Part shown: piece by piece, positions 10,761 to 21,055 of the stretch
Layout of the letters: every line of letters begins with the position of its first letter
How positions within the stretch are numbered: the stretch's first letter is position 1
NCBI RefSeq assembly: GCF_029784135.1
Contig: NC_073746.1
Coordinates: 39,633,378 to 39,697,377, forward strand
Source: Toxorhynchites rutilus septentrionalis
Taxonomy: Eukaryota; Arthropoda; Insecta; Diptera; Culicidae
Direction: 5' to 3'
DNA: 64,000 nucleotides
Translations under genes and position numbers: made by a program
Notes under the pieces: generated by a model
The model's input: only the letters and a program-made list of their open reading frames with translations
Told to the model about the DNA's origin: nothing
Databases searched by the model: none

Positions 10761-11747
10761 CTAACTGACCCGGCAAACTTTGTCCCGCCCAAAATTTGTT
10801 TTTTGTTATCAATACCTTCAAACATTCACATTTTCTTACTAAGCGCAAGTTCATAAGTCCAATCGCAGAACTGTTCATTGATTGATCTTCTAATCGACCC
10901 CGTTGAATCTACCTTTTACTATAAAATTTCTAGTACTTCTACTAAAACTCATCATTGTAATATCAGATTATTTTCAGACACAATTCTCGTTCAAGGTTTT
11001 CCAGCCTCTTGCAAATAACATGTTTCTCCGATTTATGGAATAAATGTTTGATATAGAAAATATGATAGAATAAAGACAGACCCCTCCCCTCTTCACCCCT
11101 TAGAGAAGGGGGAGGAGTGTCTATTCACCACAGAAACATTTCGTGTCCCCTAAAATCTTCACATGCCAAATTTGGCTCCATTAATTATTTGGCTTGCTTG
11201 ATCAGTTTTCGAGTTATGCAGAAATTTATTTTTTGTTTGTATGACAGCCCACCCTAAGAGAGGGAGGTGGAGTATCGAAACATCATAGAAGGAAGGAAGG
11301 AAGGTATTGAATTAGAGAGACTTTAAACTCTGAGAGTTCATTCGTCTCTAGGACATCATAGAAACATTTATTGCATCCTAAAACCTCCACATGCCAAATT
11401 TGGTTTCGTTTGCTTGATTAGTTCTCGTGTTATGCAGAAATTTGTGTTTTATTTATATGAGAGTCCCCCCTTAGAGAGGGGAGTGGAGTGTCTAACCACC
11501 GTGAAAACATTTATTGCGCCCTAATACCTCCATATACCTAATTTTGTTTCGTTTGTTTGATTAATTCTCGAGTAATGCAGAAATTTGTGTTTCATTTGTG
11601 TGGCAGCCCCCCTTAGAGAGGGGGTGGAGTGTCTTATCACCATAGAAACATTTATTGCACCCTAAAACCTCCACATGCCAAATTACGTTTCGTTTGCTTG
11701 AATAATTCCCGAGTAATGTAGAAATTTCTGTTTCATTTGTATTAGGA
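10761..11747 (-). mobile_element. Helitron-like non-autonomous element, copy 1
   Basis: Read on the minus strand it begins TCCTAATACAAATGAAAC and ends GGCAAACT...-type sequence closing in GCCGGGTCAGTTAG, close to the Helitron 5'-TC and 3'-CTRR rules but with TTAG here. The interior has 4-5 tandem units of about 142-148 bp, each with a CCCCTCTCTAAG-like GC block and 'gcataactcgagaattaatc'-type sequence. A same-family copy on the plus strand, at 55986-57013, has perfect TC and CTAG ends between A and T. It is nested in the TTAA element. Confidence 0.62.
11291..11352 (-). repeat. 62-bp retroposon stub with 11-bp TSD
   Basis: The 62-bp segment interrupts a Helitron-like tandem unit and is flanked by ACATCATAGAA on both sides (11280-11290 and 11353-11363). 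On the minus strand it is a conserved core followed by GGAA/TTCC tetramers as a tail, i.e. a 3' stub with a simple-repeat tail. A copy with the same ~47-bp core and its own 10-bp duplication is at 25236-25289. Confidence 0.75.
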
Positions 11748-13339
11748 TTTCAAAAAAATCAACTCTTCCATAGATCACTTTTTTGTAGGATTTACCATTT
11801 TCGAGTAAAAAATTTTATTAAAAAACTGGTCAACAATATTTGGCCATTTCCATATGTTAGTCTAGATAAATTTTCGGAAAACTAAGTATGCTAAGTTGCT
11901 TAATTAGGTAAGGTTTTCACGCCCAGAAAGTTTCATTAAGTTCTGAGAGGGTCATGCCAACATCAGGTCGAGTTGGCGCAAAATCCGTCATAGAATAAAT
12001 TAATTATTTTAAAGTAAAATTAAAAAAAAATATTTGAAAGGACCGAAAACACATCCTCGAGATAGCCAAATTTTCGTTGGCCGAATTGTTGTTGATTCAA
12101 GTTGTAGGAGGAAAATTAATAAATTCAAAGAAAATTGAAAAAAGTTATTTGAAAGGACCCAAAACACATTTTCGAAATAATACTCATTCGATAGAGAATA
12201 TTTTAATCTATCTTTAGCCAACTTTTCATTGGTCGAAAAATGGTCTAAGAAAAGTTATAGGCCAAAACCTGCACAACTTGTATGGCTGAAATAAATTAAT
12301 TTGAAGAAAATTGTAAAAAGCTATTTGAAAAGGCCAAAAGAGAAAATTTTTTATTTATCTCTAGCCAAATTTGAATTGGTCGGAAAAGGGTATGAGAAAA
12401 GTTATTGGCCAAAACTTTCACGAGTTGTACGGGGGAAAGGGTCTGTCTGAGCAAGGAAGTGAAAAGTGCTCCCAAACCAAATCACCAGATATGGGAAAAT
12501 ATTATATCTCTGTAAAATATTCCTTGTAAATCCATGTAAATTATGCTATAAAGTGATTTATGTACCATCCCCATGCGTTGATATTTCACGATTTTAATGC
12601 ATTTCAAAAATCGCCTAAAAATTTCGACTACGCACTCTGTTCCTTCAATTTTTTTTCGAGTGTGAAAAAGTCCTATTCCCATTTTCGTTAAATTTATTAA
12701 TTTCCCTCCTACAACTTGTATACATTTTAGTCCATAACTCTTCTCTGACTCTTTCCCGGCCAACGAAAATTTGGCTGAAGATGGATAAAAATATTTTCTA
12801 TCCAATGAGTACTATCTCAAAAATGTGTTTTGAGTCCTTTGAGATAACTTTTTTTCAATTTTGTTCAAAATAAATAATTTCTCCCATACAACTTGGCCTA
12901 AAACATTTGTCAGACCCTTTTCTAATTAATAAAAATGTGCTGGAAATAAGTAAAATATTTCTCTATCGAATAATTTCGAATACTCTATTCGAACAACTTT
13001 TTTTGATTTTCAAAATTCTGTATATTTTCCTATATTGACCCATGCTCACGTCTATAACTTTTCTCTGTTACAATCAATAAAAAATGAATTATGTGGAAGA
13101 ATGAATGATTCAATTCTCTATATAATGAGCATGCTTGTAAAAGATGAAAGACTTGATAAACAATCAATTTATTTCAATTAAAATGATTCATTATTCTTGA
13201 AATCCAACAAGACGGTGAACAGAAACTTGCACGCAAGAAAAACTTTTATCCGCTAATTTTACACAAGCCCTAAAGAAGGTGAGCGAAAACGAGAAAACTC
13301 GTGAGCGGTCCGTAAAGTGTTAAAAGAATACCACCTTAC

Positions 13340-13924
13340 CTTTCTTCTTGCCCGCAGCTTGCGCTTCTTCAGCGAGTTCTTACTGTCGGAACTCTTCCCC
13401 ACCAGTGGCTGTTGGCTGCCACCCCCGCTGCTCGTTGTAGGCTTCATCGTACTGCGCACCGCAGACATCGTGTTCAATGCGGACTCGCTAATCGAGAGAC
13501 TTGCCGTCAATCGCTGATGTTGATGCGTTTCGTGACGTTCCCCGTACTGATTTATCTCCACCGCCGAGGTGTTGAGCTGAGAGATACACGACACCGACCA
13601 GGGCCTGTCACCGGTGGATTTGTTGACCCGTCTTTTCACCAGCGATGGGTTCGAATTGGCGTTGTTCTTCGATTCGACCTCGTCGTTGGACACATTCGAT
13701 GTCTCCGAGGGGTAAACGTTCTCGTTGAGCATCTCCTGGGAGGTCTGGTCACCCTGCAGACAAGTAGCGACCGAATTGGCAAGACCCTCCGAACTATCCG
13801 TATCGCGGGTAATCGAATCGGAATCGGTATACTCGCCGGAAGCTTCACAATCCGTCGTAGGACCGGAACCAGGCAGGTGAGGCGCTGCTGTGGCCGCATC
13901 CAACGGTTGTTTCTCGAGCCATTC
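13340..13924 (-). CDS. klar: Klarsicht-like gene, exon E
   Basis: 585-bp exon (195 codons), phase 0 at both ends; acceptor CAG at 13927-13925, donor GTAAGG at 13339. It opens 'EWLEKQPLDAATAAPHLPGS', is acidic and Ser/Asn-rich in the middle, and contains 'KRRVNKSTGDRPWSVSCISQ' and 'LTASLSISESALNTMSAV'. It ends with a basic cluster, 'SLKKRKLRARRK', that could be a nuclear-localisation-like or microtubule-binding patch. The conserved-looking PWSVSxxSQL and SLSISESALxxM strings support a Klarsicht reading from memory of the family, which I cannot verify here. Downstream lies the transposon-filled intron. Confidence 0.7.
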
Positions 13925-14244
13925 CTGTTCGAAAGAAAAAGTAACACAGGTTTTCTTGATCAATAAAGGACGTCATTTGATAGTTGTAGCGGAAATGCAA
14001 TCCGATGGTGTGATCTCATCACTATCTTTTATGACTTGACTTGTTTTCTTTCGTAAAATGGTTGTAAATCTTTCGGGCGATAAAGACTTTGATATAACAC
14101 AGCGAAATACGTCAGTTTCCATTGAGACCATATTTTCCATCCAACACCAATCAAAATTCCCCACCCATAAAATCTCGCAATAAAAACTACTATTGTAACA
14201 AACCAAAAAAACACAATGTAACAAAGCAAGTGTCTACCACTCAC
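13925..14244 (-). other. short intron (320 bp)
   Basis: The donor GTGAGT at 14244-14239 follows 'KINRIE' and the acceptor CAG precedes exon E. It joins phase 0 to phase 0. No repeat is seen in it. Confidence 0.65.
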
Positions 14245-14565
14245 CTCGATCCGGTTGATCTTGAGGTTGCTCATCACTTTCTCCGCCTTCCTATTGTTAC
14301 TGTCGCAGTCGCTGCTGTTGGTGATGTTTTTGGTGGTGGCGACGGCGACGGAAGCTGCCGCGGTACTGCTGCTAACTATCGCGTGATGATGACGTGATGA
14401 CGATCCGTGATGATGGCGATGATGGTGATGATGGTGGTGGTTGTGGTGCAAATAGTGTGTATTTTTGACAACAGTTTTGGGTGTCTTTGCGAATATCTCG
14501 TCCCGTACGAGCGTTTCGGCATGCAGCACTAACCTTTGGATCGAAGTCGTTGCATATTGCTGCTG
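14245..14565 (-). CDS. klar: Klarsicht-like gene, exon D (5' edge uncertain)
   Basis: The donor GTGAGT after 'LKINRIE' is clear. The 5' edge is not: the frame is open on the minus strand back to a TAA at 14571-14569. AG sites within a CAG run just after that stop (exon start at 14565) give 321 bp in phase 0, which fits the phase-0 end of exon C. A TTAG site at 14530-14529 would instead need one extra base and clash with exon C. The pyrimidine tract is poor for both. It encodes a long His-rich run (about residues 35-60), Ser/Ala repeats, then 'KAEKVMSNLKINRIE'. An alternative is the first coding part of a shorter isoform, although no in-frame ATG is seen in it. Confidence 0.52.
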
Positions 14566-15669
14566 CTGTTACACCACGGCGCGCGGTGTTCCGTTTCAAA
14601 TCGAAATCGAATTGTCGATTGATGGACACGACACGCGGTGATGGTCGGGGTCAAAGAAAAAAAAACATACAATAAAATATCGTGATATAAATCGGAATCG
14701 GAAACACAGAAAACAACGAAAGAAGGGGTATCAAATAGTAATTAGCCGATAAGATTGACTCGCCGTCGTGCCGATTCGAGCTAGAGGCGCACAGTGAACA
14801 ACCGCGAATAGTTCGAGAGAGAAATAAAAACACCCGGACAGACCAGATATGGATGACGTGAGCACTGTGTGTATCAAATAAAAAGCAATTATTAGCGGAT
14901 GAAAAAAAAACACGATACACCACGCTAACAGCTGGCGGTTTGTTGGTAAGCCTGTCAATGTCGAATAGGCACTGAGCGGGTTCGAGTGGAGCCGATCCGC
15001 GAGAGTTGTGTCTCCGCTGTTTAGAGACGCAAAGATATCTCGTTCGCTGCCGGCCCGTCGCGATCATCAACATCGTGACAACGATCCGCAATCGGCTGTG
15101 GGCTGTGGTGAGGATTTTTGTTGGTAGCAAATGGGGTGCGGAGAATATTTTGAAGACAGTCTGAATTGTTCTCAGAGTTTTCGTTTTTCGATGACACTAA
15201 CTTTCCCTAAGAAACCTCGTTGTCTTGCTTCATTTTTTATTAGTGCTTGGTTGAAATTTAGACGTCAGATAGAGGACCTTGGATAGATCTCTAGGATTTT
15301 AAGTGGCAAGCCAGAGAATATGTGAGCATAATAGCAAAATAATATGGGAATATAATGAAACATATTAATAACATTGAGTAATAGCTAATATTGGAAAGTC
15401 ATTGAAAAAAAAAACTAAATAAAGATATGTAACCTGTAACCGTCAAAAAAAATTTTAAAATTAAAATTTATTTTTCTCACAAACGTATTTGTAAAAAAAT
15501 GTCAAAAAATATATATGAATAGCCCTTACAATTTCCAACAAGTCGTTCATACATCGGAAGATGGGCGCTTTTACAGGGAAAAAGTTTTTCACGATAACCA
15601 CAAAGTTGGGTACTAATTAATATTATTATCACAAAACTCAATTCTTCAGTGGCGGATTTATTCGATATA
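14566..15669. other. GC-richer unique intronic DNA, possible promoter
   Basis: 14570-15130 is richer in GC and CpG than the surrounding intron, lacks repeat signatures and lies immediately 5' (minus strand) of exon D. That could be the 5' end of an internal isoform, but no TATA or initiator can be assigned. 15130-15669 is AT-rich with nothing recognised. Confidence 0.3.
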
Positions 15670-16943
15670 TTAGGCTGTCAAAAAAGTCCTGCGGTATTTC
15701 CGCGAGGTGTCGTTGTAAGCGCGTAGTTCTAGTTGTATTCATTGTATCGAGTCATATATATAGTAGCTTGTTGGAAAGGTATTTATATATAATATAGTCC
15801 TTGACAGTGTTTTGTTTGGTTAAGTCGTTCGTGAGTTATAGTGTCGCAAATATGGAGCAAAATATAGAGAAAATCCGACATATTTTACAGTACTACTATG
15901 ACAAAGGCAAAAATGCATCTCAAGCTGCCAATAAAATTTGTGCAGTTTATGGACCCGATACAGTTTTCATTTCCACCGCACAACGATGGTTTCAACGTTT
16001 TCGTTCTGGTGTAGAGGTCGTCGAAGATGCGCCACGCTCCGGAAGGCCTGTCGTCGAAAATTGCGACAAAATCGCTGAATTAGCCGAGAAAGACCGGCAT
16101 AGTAGCAGCCGTAGCATCGACCAAGAGCTGGGGATGTCATCAAACCGTTATTAACCATTTGAAGAAGCTTGGATTCACAAAGAAGCTCGATATATGGGTG
16201 CCACACACGTTGACGCAAAAAAACATCTTTGACCGTATCGACGCATGTGAATCGCTGCTGAATCGCAACAAAATCGACCCGTTTCTGAAGCGGATGGTGA
16301 CTGGCGATGAAAAGTGGGTCACTTACGACAACGTGAAGCGCAAACGGTCGTGGTCGAAGCCCGCTGAAGCGGCTCAGACGGTGGCCAAGCCCTCATTAAC
16401 GGCCAGGAAGGTTCTGCTGTGTGTTTGGTGGGATTGTCAAGGAATAATCTATTATGAGCTGCTTCCCTATGGCCAAACGCTCAATTCGGACCTGTACTGC
16501 CAACAACTGGACTGCTTGAAGGTAGCACTCATGAAGAAGAGGCCATCTTTAATAAACAGAGGCCGCATTGTCTTCCATCAGGACAACGCCAGGCCACACA
16601 CTTCTTTGGTGACGCGCCAGAAGCTCCGGGAGCTCGGATGGAAGGTTCTTTTGCATCCGCCGTATAGTCCGGACCTTGCACCAAGTGACTACCACCTGTT
16701 TTTGTCCATGGCGAACGAGCCAGAAGTTAGCCATAAAATAGGCCTGTGAAAATTGGCTATTCGAGTTTTTTGCCAATAAGGAAGCGAGCTTCTATAACAG
16801 GGGTATTATGAAGTTGGCATCTCGTTGGGAACAAGTCATCGAACAAAACGGCGCATATTTGACTTAAAACAGATGATTGTAACTAATTTTATGAACAAAT
16901 GAAAATTCAAAAAAAATACCGCAGGACTTTTTTGACAGCCTAA
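15670..16943 (+). mobile_element. mariner element, near full length, non-functional
   Basis: 1,274 bp with inverted ends beginning TTAGGCTGTCAAAAAAGTCC and ending in the reverse complement GACAGCCTAA, ~30 bp of nearly perfect inverted match (...CCTGCGGTATTT). It is flanked by TA at 15668-15669 and 16944-16945. Size, TA duplication and DD34D transposase identify a mariner. A deletion derivative is at 30276-30721. Confidence 0.93.
15852..16867 (+). pseudogene. mariner transposase, two frameshifts
   Basis: The ATG at 15852 opens an N-terminal helix-turn-helix pair ('SQAANKICAVYGPDTVFIST', 'AQRWFQRFRSG'), then the linker motif 'WVPHTL' (usually WVPHEL). The catalytic triad is D in 'VTGDEKW' (16306), D in 'FHQDNARPH' (16582) and D in 'LAPSDYH' (16687), with 34 residues between the last two. 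The frame breaks near 16140, right after 'ELGMS', consistent with loss of one base. It breaks again near 16730, where 8 bp present in the copy at 30276-30721 are missing. All three Asp codons remain, so inactivation is by indels. The real stop is at 16865-16867. Confidence 0.92.
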
Positions 16944-17479
16944 TATTTAAGAACTTCGTTGACAAACAAACGAAGAAAAACGCAAATGTATTTTCTGATT
17001 TGTTTATTAATCATATTCAGATATCATATTTATTATATCTCATAAAAGGTTAGTTTTTGGAATCGTTAAGACATTGTTGAAAAATTTTGGATCCTTACGG
17101 AATTAATTTCTTCATTTCCATGATATTATTTGTCAATATTAATATAAAATTTGTTCTTTTAATAATTGACTTTACAACAATTTCTCATAAAATCTCAATT
17201 CAGGATATGAAGTTTTGAAATTATTATTTTTGAAAGAAAAGCTACTTATCTAAGATAAGCCCCTTTGAAAAGAAAAGACTAAAATTGGTCTTATAATGAT
17301 GAAGAATGGCGTTTTGGGTAACAATCAGCAAAAGTGCAACGGAGTCATGAGGATCAGGAACTTTTTACGAACAGGATAAAATCGACCTAACATCCTAACA
17401 ACAACTTTTTCACATGAAATCTTCGATGCGTGCCTTTTTGCGAAGTGTGAAAGTATTTATTTTACTCTTATATTTCTAT

Positions 17480-17482
<3 letters not shown>

Positions 17483-17573
<91 letters not shown>
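17483..17573. repeat. (AT)n microsatellite
   Basis: About 90 bp of uninterrupted AT dinucleotides. The apparent Ile/Tyr ORF across it is an artefact. Confidence 0.98.
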
Positions 17574-17574
<1 letters not shown>

Positions 17575-18204
17575 CACAAACTCGCCTCTTGCTTTAATAA
17601 ATGCTGTTCCAGTATGGGTGGGTGGAACAATGCGGTGAGGCAATTGAAATGATTAATTTACCATTTGATAATGCCCCATTAACATTCACAAATTTTTCTG
17701 ACAGATGAACTACTGATAAAAGGATCAGCCAAGCGAAAACAGAATTATATAAAACATACTAGCAAGAAATTATAGAAGGTGATATCCAAGACCCAACCCA
17801 ACATTGCTAACGTTTATGAAATTGTTTTAATTCAATTCGCTTGTTCATAACTTCGGACATTATTCCAGAATGAAACGAAATTTGAGAAGAAAAATTTCAG
17901 AAGAAATCTGTGGTGGTCTCGAAAAAGACCGATGCTTTACGTGGCTTTGTCACTCGGGACGCGTAAATCGTAAATATTCCTTCGTATTTTCCGGGTATCT
18001 TGCACCATAGTTAATAAATGTAAGCAAAAAATAATCACTGCGCTGAATGTTGAACGAAACGAAAAGTTTTTCGCAGCACAGAGTCTCGGTTGCGGGTGTT
18101 TACAGTGTAATTGAAACATAAAAATTATGTTTTTATCCCCTCATTGCATTTTGGAGGCAGTCAAAATTTGCATTTGCCACCAGGGTAATTCAAAATTGAA
18201 TCTC

Positions 18205-18985
18205 CATCTATATCTTCCTTTCTCTCGCATTCTATTTCGCCTTCTCTCTTCTTCTCTATACCTCTCTCTCACTCACTCACCTCTATGCCCTCTTTCCATA
18301 TCTATCTCCTTTCTTCTCCTCTCTACCTTCCTTCTCCTCTATTTTTCTCTCTTTCTTCCTCTCTCTCTCTCTCTCTCTCTCTATTCCTCTTTCTACTTTC
18401 CTCTCTTTCCCTCTAACTCTTTTTTCTCTTATCTTCTTCTCTTTTTCTCTTTCTTTCTCTCTTTTTATTTTTCTCTCTCTCTTTCTCTTTCTTCTCTTCT
18501 CTCTCTATCTTTCTCTTTTCTCCTATCTTTCTCTCTTTATCTCTCTCTTTCACTCTGTCTCCATCTGTTCTCCTAATCTCTCATTATCTCTACTTCTTTT
18601 TTCTCCTACCTTCCTCTCTCTTCCCACTCTTTCTACTTCGTTCTTCTTTTCTCTTCATACCTCTTCCTCTCTCATCATCTCTTTCTCTCTCTCTCTCACT
18701 CTCTCTATTTCTCTGTATTATAATCTCTCTTTCTCTCTATTCTTCTCTATTCCTCTCTATTACTCCCCTTATATCTCTTCATCTTTTTTCCATCTCTCTG
18801 TTTCTCTCTCTTGATAGCTCTCTCAAATTCTTCTTCCCTCTATTACTCTCTCTCTTCATCTCTCTCTTTCTCACTCTTTCTCTCATCTCTCTCTTACTCC
18901 CTCTCTCTTCACCCTTCTCTCTCATATCTCTATTTTTCCCTCTCTTCTCTCTCTTTCTGCCTTTCTCCTCTCTTCTTCTCACACT
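18205..18985. repeat. ~780-bp polypyrimidine (CT-rich) tract
   Basis: The plus strand is almost only C and T, dominated by CTCTCT with scattered A, for about 780 bp. Long ORFs on both strands (Ser/Leu/Phe-rich on plus, Arg/Glu/Lys-rich on minus) follow from composition and are not genes. Confidence 0.95.
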
Positions 18986-19075
18986 TCATCTTCATCTTCA
19001 GAGAAAACACTCTCTTTTGGATTTTCGTAATTTTTGAGAAACAAATGGAATCTGTTTCCGAAATTATTGATTATA

Positions 19076-19237
19076 CAGTCAACTCTCTCTAACTCGATGT
19101 TCTGTATCTCGATATTTTCGCTAACTCGATGGAGTTCATGGCACCTTTGATTGATGTTACAAGAATTTTTCTCTCCGTAATTCGATACCTCCCTAACTCG
19201 ATGGTCCCTCTTATACCGAGTTAGGGAGAGTTAACTG
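19076..19237. mobile_element. 162-bp TA-flanked MITE (CAGT...ACTG)
   Basis: Starts CAGTCAACTCTCTCTAACTC and ends GGGAGAGTTAACTG, with TA on both sides (19074-19075, 19238-19239). Internal copies of TAACTCGATG point inward from both ends. A half copy is at 49396-49445. Confidence 0.88.
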
Positions 19238-19319
19238 TAATTGCTTTTTATAGTTTACTCGGTTGAGGATAGAAAGTGCTATTTTTCTGCTTGATGGCTG
19301 AGATTTTTCTCACATCAGT

Positions 19320-21055
19320 CATTCCATGCCAAACCGACATAGTGGTTCTCAGATTTTCATCAAAATTGCTAGTTTTGTTCGTTATCGCATAATATCAGAA
19401 CCCGTATTCTTTTATTTTTCCGTTAAGGTGACCATTTCGGTTTTAGGGTGTTCCGAAAAATAATGTTTCTCCAATTTTTTCCAAAAATAACTTTTTTCAA
19501 AAATTGATATCTTTTGAACTATTCAGTCTATTTTAAATGTTCGACATATCAACGTAAACCAAATAGCTAATCTTTTTTGAAAAAAAAACTACACTTGCAA
19601 AAAAAAAGATTTTTGTTTTCGTAATCATTGGCAGTATCGATTTTTTATAGTTTACGTAGTTTCGGGATCAAGGCACTATATTTTTTTTATATTTTTTCTT
19701 GAAAGCTGAGCATTACATTAAATTTAAATAAAATATCTCAAAATCAGAGATATGTTCTTTTTCTTTTTTAAGTTATAATGTTCAAAGCTAACCGATAGTT
19801 CGGAATATAAATTTTTCCCCTTTATCCTATTCTCAAAAATTCATAACTTTTGAACTACTGAACCGATTCAGATGATTGATACATCAAATTGAAGCTAGTG
19901 GGCTGAACTTCTTTGCAGCAAATATTATACCTGCGAAAAAAAATATTTGTTTCCTTGATTATTGATTGTATCTGTTTTTTTATAGTTTACATGGTTTAGG
20001 GGCCAAGGGCGCTATATATTTTTTTTCTTTTTTCTTGGAAGCTGAGGATTTTTTACACAATATGTCTAAAAATCAGAGATGTGTTCTTTTTGGTTTTTTA
20101 ATTAAGATTTTTCAAAGTTAACATGGTTTTAATTTCATATTCATTATTTTATATTTATATATCTAAAAATCAGAGATGGGTTTTTTGAGTTATGATTTTT
20201 CAAAGTTAACATGTTTTTGATTTTCGTTCGATATTCTTATGCGACTAGACTAGATCTATGCAAATAAAATTTCATTTTTTTTTTCAAGTGTAGTATTTTT
20301 TCAAAGAAGACTAGGTCATTGACTTCAATTTGATGTGTCGATTATCTAAATCGGATCAGTAGTTTAAAAGTCATAATTTCCATCATTTTTTAAAAAACGT
20401 CATTTTTGAAAAAAAAAATGATTTTATTAGACCATCGGTTAACTTTGAAAAATCATAATTAAAAAACAAAAAAGAGCACATCTCTGATTTTTGTATTTAT
20501 TTATTTACAATGATGCTACATTCCTTGAAGAGATAGGATCTGATTCACAACATTGTTCCGCCAATGCACTCGATTCATAGCTGCAGTTCTCCAACTCCCG
20601 GCTGCACCGATTCTTGCCAAGTCCTGCTCCACCTGGTCCAACCACCTCGCTTGCTGGGCTTTTGTCTATGCTATGTAAAAAATCTTTAGCTTTCAAGAAT
20701 AAATATAAAAGAATAATTCGCTCTTGGTCCCGAGACCATGAAAACTATAAAAAACGATTACAATCAATAATTACGAAAACGAAATTGTTTTTTTTGCAGG
20801 AGTAAAAAAGACCATCTAATTAGCTTTAATCTGATATGTTGATCATCTGAATTGGTGCAGTAGTTATAGAAGTTATAAACTTTTGAAAAAAAAACATTTT
20901 TGGAAAAAATGAGAAAAAAATCATTCTTTGGACCACCCTAAAATAGATATGGTCACCCTACCAAAAAAAAAAAATAAAAAAACTACGAGTCTAATATTTT
21001 GCGATGAAGAACAAATTTACCACTTTTCACGAAAATCTGAGAACCACTAACTTAG
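19320..21055. repeat. large foldback repeat
   Basis: The left arm (19340-19900, 'gtggttctcagattttc', 'gttttagggtg') is mirrored by the right arm (20330-21050, 'gaaaatctgagaaccac', 'caccctaaaatagat'). Sub-units such as 'aaaatcagagatgtgttctttt' type repeats recur between. The arms are clearly diverged. The centre is interrupted by an RTE 3' stub. No target duplication identified. Confidence 0.7.
20495..20668 (-). mobile_element. 5'-truncated RTE-type LINE stub
   Basis: The minus strand encodes 'ARWLDQVEQDLARIGAAGSW', then 'RTAAMNRVHWRNNVVNQILS', then a stop at 20518-20516. This is the C-terminal end style of RTE-like LINE proteins. It is followed by a short tetranucleotide tail (TAAA repeats; ATTT on plus at 20494-20508), also typical of RTE. 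Both flanks return to foldback sequence ('gtaaaaaatctttagctttc' on the right). Confidence 0.72.

Larger units (their letters stand above)
9286..13319. mobile_element. 4.0-kb TTAA-flanked long-inverted-repeat element
   Basis: The element is bounded by TTAA (9282-9285 and 13320-13323), and its first 14 bases, CACATTAAGGACCG, match the reversed end CACTTTACGGACCG at 12 of 14. Inverted homology resumes further in, over several hundred bases: the 9360-9960 block (AGCGGATAAAAGTTTTT, GGGTCAATATAGGAAAATAT) mirrors parts of 11800-13260. The right arm carries ~150-bp internal repeats with 'aaaagttataggcc' and 'tttggctgaagatgg' type units, in direct orientation at 12000-12440 and inverted at 12640-13060. 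Inside are a relic ORF (about 9990-10415) and a Helitron-like insert (10761-11747). TTAA targets are known for piggyBac and Kolobok; I cannot tell which applies. Confidence 0.75.
9158..13339 (-). other. intron made almost entirely of one transposon
   Basis: This 4,182-bp intron lies between exon E (donor GTAAGG at 13339) and exon F (acceptor CAG at 9160-9158). Subtracting the 4,034-bp element at 9286-13319 and one TTAA leaves 144 bp, a normal short insect intron. The element sits only about 16 bp inside the 5' splice site, leaving the donor intact. Confidence 0.75.

Noticed and set aside
17414..17638. 74-codon ORF with alternating Ile-Tyr
   Set aside because: Translation of an (AT)n microsatellite.
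18127..19092. Long ORFs on both strands, Ser/Leu-rich and Arg/Glu-rich
   Set aside because: They lie in a polypyrimidine tract, where stop codons are rare by composition; no domain or homology.
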